Part shown: piece after piece, positions 24,424 through 25,228 of the stretch
Numbering within the stretch: the first letter of the stretch is position 1
Layout: the number at the start of each line of letters is the position of its first letter
NCBI GenBank assembly: GCA_031276545.1
Contig: JAISMW010000095.1
Location: 1 to 25,228 of the forward strand
Direction: 5' to 3'
Length of the DNA stretch: 25,228 bases
From: Tannerellaceae bacterium
GTDB taxonomy: Bacteria > Bacteroidota > Bacteroidia > Bacteroidales > Tannerellaceae
The notes under the pieces: generated by a model
The model's input: the letters and a program-made list of their open reading frames with translations, nothing else
The model's database searches: none
What the model was told of the DNA's origin: nothing
Program-made: the position numbers and the translations under genes

Positions 24424-25047
24424 TTAGCCTTCAGTGAAAAAAGAGCGGCAGATACTCTTCTGTATTAACCGGATCTGCACATCACGGCAGTAGTCTATGC
24501 ACTGTTTGATGTCGGGGACGGAGTTCTGCCGATTGTATTCATACTCGATGGCAATGACACCTTCAAAGCGCTGCCTTTTCAGTTCGTTCAGCTTCTCCAA
24601 CCCACCTCCGGGCTTCCCAGATTCGTCGCAGGGCTTCCCAGATTCGTCGCAGGGCTTCCCAGATTCGTCGCCGGGCTTCCCCGATTCGTCGCAGGGCTTC
24701 CCAGATTCGCCTCCGGGCTTCCCAGATTCGCCTCCGGGCTTCCACGATTCGTCGCCGGGCTTCCCCGCCTCGCCTCCGGGCTTCCCCGATTCGTCGCCGG
24801 GCTTCCACGATTCGCCTCCGGGCTTCCACGATTCGCCTCCGGGCTTCCACGATTCGCCTCCGGGCTTCCCCGCCACGTTTCCGGGCTTCCCAGATTCGCC
24901 TCCGGGCTTCCACGATTCGTCGCCGGGCTTCCCCGCCACGTTTCCGGGCTTCCCAGATTCGCCTCCGGGCTTCCCCGCCACGTTTCCGGGCTTCCCAACC
25001 CTCTCTCCCGACAAGGACAAACACGTATTGTCCTGAAACAAAGCCAT
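24424..25047 (-). CDS. Repeat-built open frame fused to an isomerase C-terminal fragment (coding doubtful)
   Basis: This 207-codon frame starts MALFQDNTCLSLSGERV, runs through 19 heptapeptides (KPGGESG, KPGDESW, KPGNVAG, KPCDESG and the like) and ends with a copy of the isomerase C-terminus (ELKRQRFEGVIAIEYEYN onward) plus an unrelated tail. There is no signal peptide, promoter or known domain. All three minus frames and one plus frame are open through the repeats because the 21-bp unit has no stops, so the open frame itself is weak evidence. The in-frame join to the isomerase fragment is notable but has a one-in-three chance of occurring by accident. I regard it as probably not a functional gene. 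Confidence 0.3.
   Translation of the reverse strand: MALFQDNTCLSLSGERVGKPGNVAGKPGGESGKPGNVAGKPGDESWKPGGESGKPGNVAGKPGGESWKPGGESWKPGGESWKPGDESGKPGGEAGKPGDESWKPGGESGKPGGESGKPCDESGKPGDESGKPCDESGKPCDESGKPGGGLEKLNELKRQRFEGVIAIEYEYNRQNSVPDIKQCIDYCRDVQIRLIQKSICRSFFTEG
24482..24592 (-). pseudogene. Duplicated 3' fragment of the isomerase gene
   Basis: These 111 bp match 21825-21935 with no gaps and, counted by eye, five mismatches (about 95% identity). They encode the barrel's last strand and helix (RQRFEGVIAIEYEYN and following). Homology ends abruptly on both sides: on the left in unrelated sequence, on the right where the 21-bp array starts. It is a recent segmental copy, or the residue of a tandem gene duplicate eaten away by the array. 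Confidence 0.93.
24610..25002. repeat. Array of nineteen 21-bp tandem repeats
   Basis: GGGCTTCC recurs every 21 bp from 24610 to 24988 without a phase break. The remainder of the unit comes in a few forms, such as CAGATTCGTCGCA, CACGATTCGCCTC and CCGCCACGTTTCC, distributed in a mosaic that suggests unequal exchange. The units are GC-rich and not strongly palindromic. On the minus strand they read as K-P-G-x-x-x-x heptapeptides. The array adjoins the isomerase fragment on its left and lies about 65 bp from the next array. Confidence 0.95.
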
Positions 25048-25069
25048 TTCGTCTCAAAATATCCCGAAA

Positions 25070-25228
25070 ATGATTTAAATCATTTCGGAAATGATTTAAA
25101 TCAATCCTAAAATGATTTAAATCATTCCTGAAATGATTTAAGACATTCCTGAAATGATTTAAATCATTCCTGAAATGATTTAAGACATTCCTGAAATGAT
25201 TTAAATCATTCCCGAAATGATTTAAGAC
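25070..25228. repeat. Array of 21-bp AT-rich palindromic repeats, running off the window
   Basis: ATGATTTAA recurs at 25070, 25091, 25112, 25133, 25154, 25175, 25196 and 25217, exactly 21 bp apart. Odd units carry the 14-bp perfect palindrome ATGATTTAAATCAT. From 25133 every second unit has AAGACATT instead, making a 42-bp higher-order period. The first unit extends to a near-palindrome flanked by CCGAAA and TTCGG. The right end is beyond the window, so copy number is a minimum. Confidence 0.95.

Noticed and set aside
24497..25036. Plus-strand proline/glycine/serine-rich repeat protein (GFPDSSQ-type)
   Set aside because: It is the complement of the 21-bp array plus the antisense of the isomerase fragment. 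It has no promoter or signal peptide.

Overview
The window reads as a chromosomal segment of a Bacteroidales bacterium (Bacteroides/Parabacteroides-like). The evidence is a frdC-frdA-frdB operon in the Bacteroides order, a SusC/SusD pair, lipoproteins with short spacer-Cys signals, a type IX secretion-style C-terminal tail, and several exact matches to the Bacteroidetes promoter (TTTG, about 19 bp, TAnnTTTG). The species cannot be named from the sequence alone. Nearly all genes lie on the minus strand.

Layout, left to right: (1) 43-3472 (-), fumarate reductase/succinate dehydrogenase frdCAB with a textbook promoter at 3532-3562. (2) 3611-4866, an unknown membrane protein (+) converging with a lipoprotein (-) that has a paralogue at 15952-16680. 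(3) 4992-6520 (-), an AT-rich two-gene module: a DUF4407-like four-helix membrane protein and a membrane-anchored coiled-coil protein. (4) 6521-7172, AT-rich and without a convincing gene, but holding a ~175-nt rod-like folded element that may be a non-coding RNA, a perfect 12-bp inverted repeat and a promoter. (5) 7173-8092 (+), a helical protein resembling DUF6261 with a strong terminator. It is followed at 8134-8567 by eleven 42-bp tandem repeats with palindromic cores. (6) 8697-14906 (-), a tripartite RND efflux operon with cobU as its last gene. (7) 15034-16791 (-), a promoter, a structured leader, the second paralogous lipoprotein and a secreted T9SS-type protein that looks like a protease propeptide without its catalytic domain. 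The unit ends in a 17-bp-stem terminator. (8) 16924-24254 (-), a sugar-utilisation operon: Tat-exported Gfo/Idh/MocA oxidoreductase, lipoprotein TIM-barrel isomerase/epimerase, SusC and SusD. (9) 24424-25228, a repeat-built region. It has a 111-bp near-identical copy of the isomerase 3' end, nineteen 21-bp repeats, and a second 21-bp array with ATGATTTAAATCAT palindromes running off the window.

The most interesting non-standard material is the set of tandem arrays with periods of 21 and 42 bp (two and four turns of B-DNA), one of them directly behind the DUF6261-like gene. Next are the folded element at 6603-6776 and the paralogous lipoproteins, one of them paired with a protease-less T9SS cargo. 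No functional claim about these goes beyond inference.
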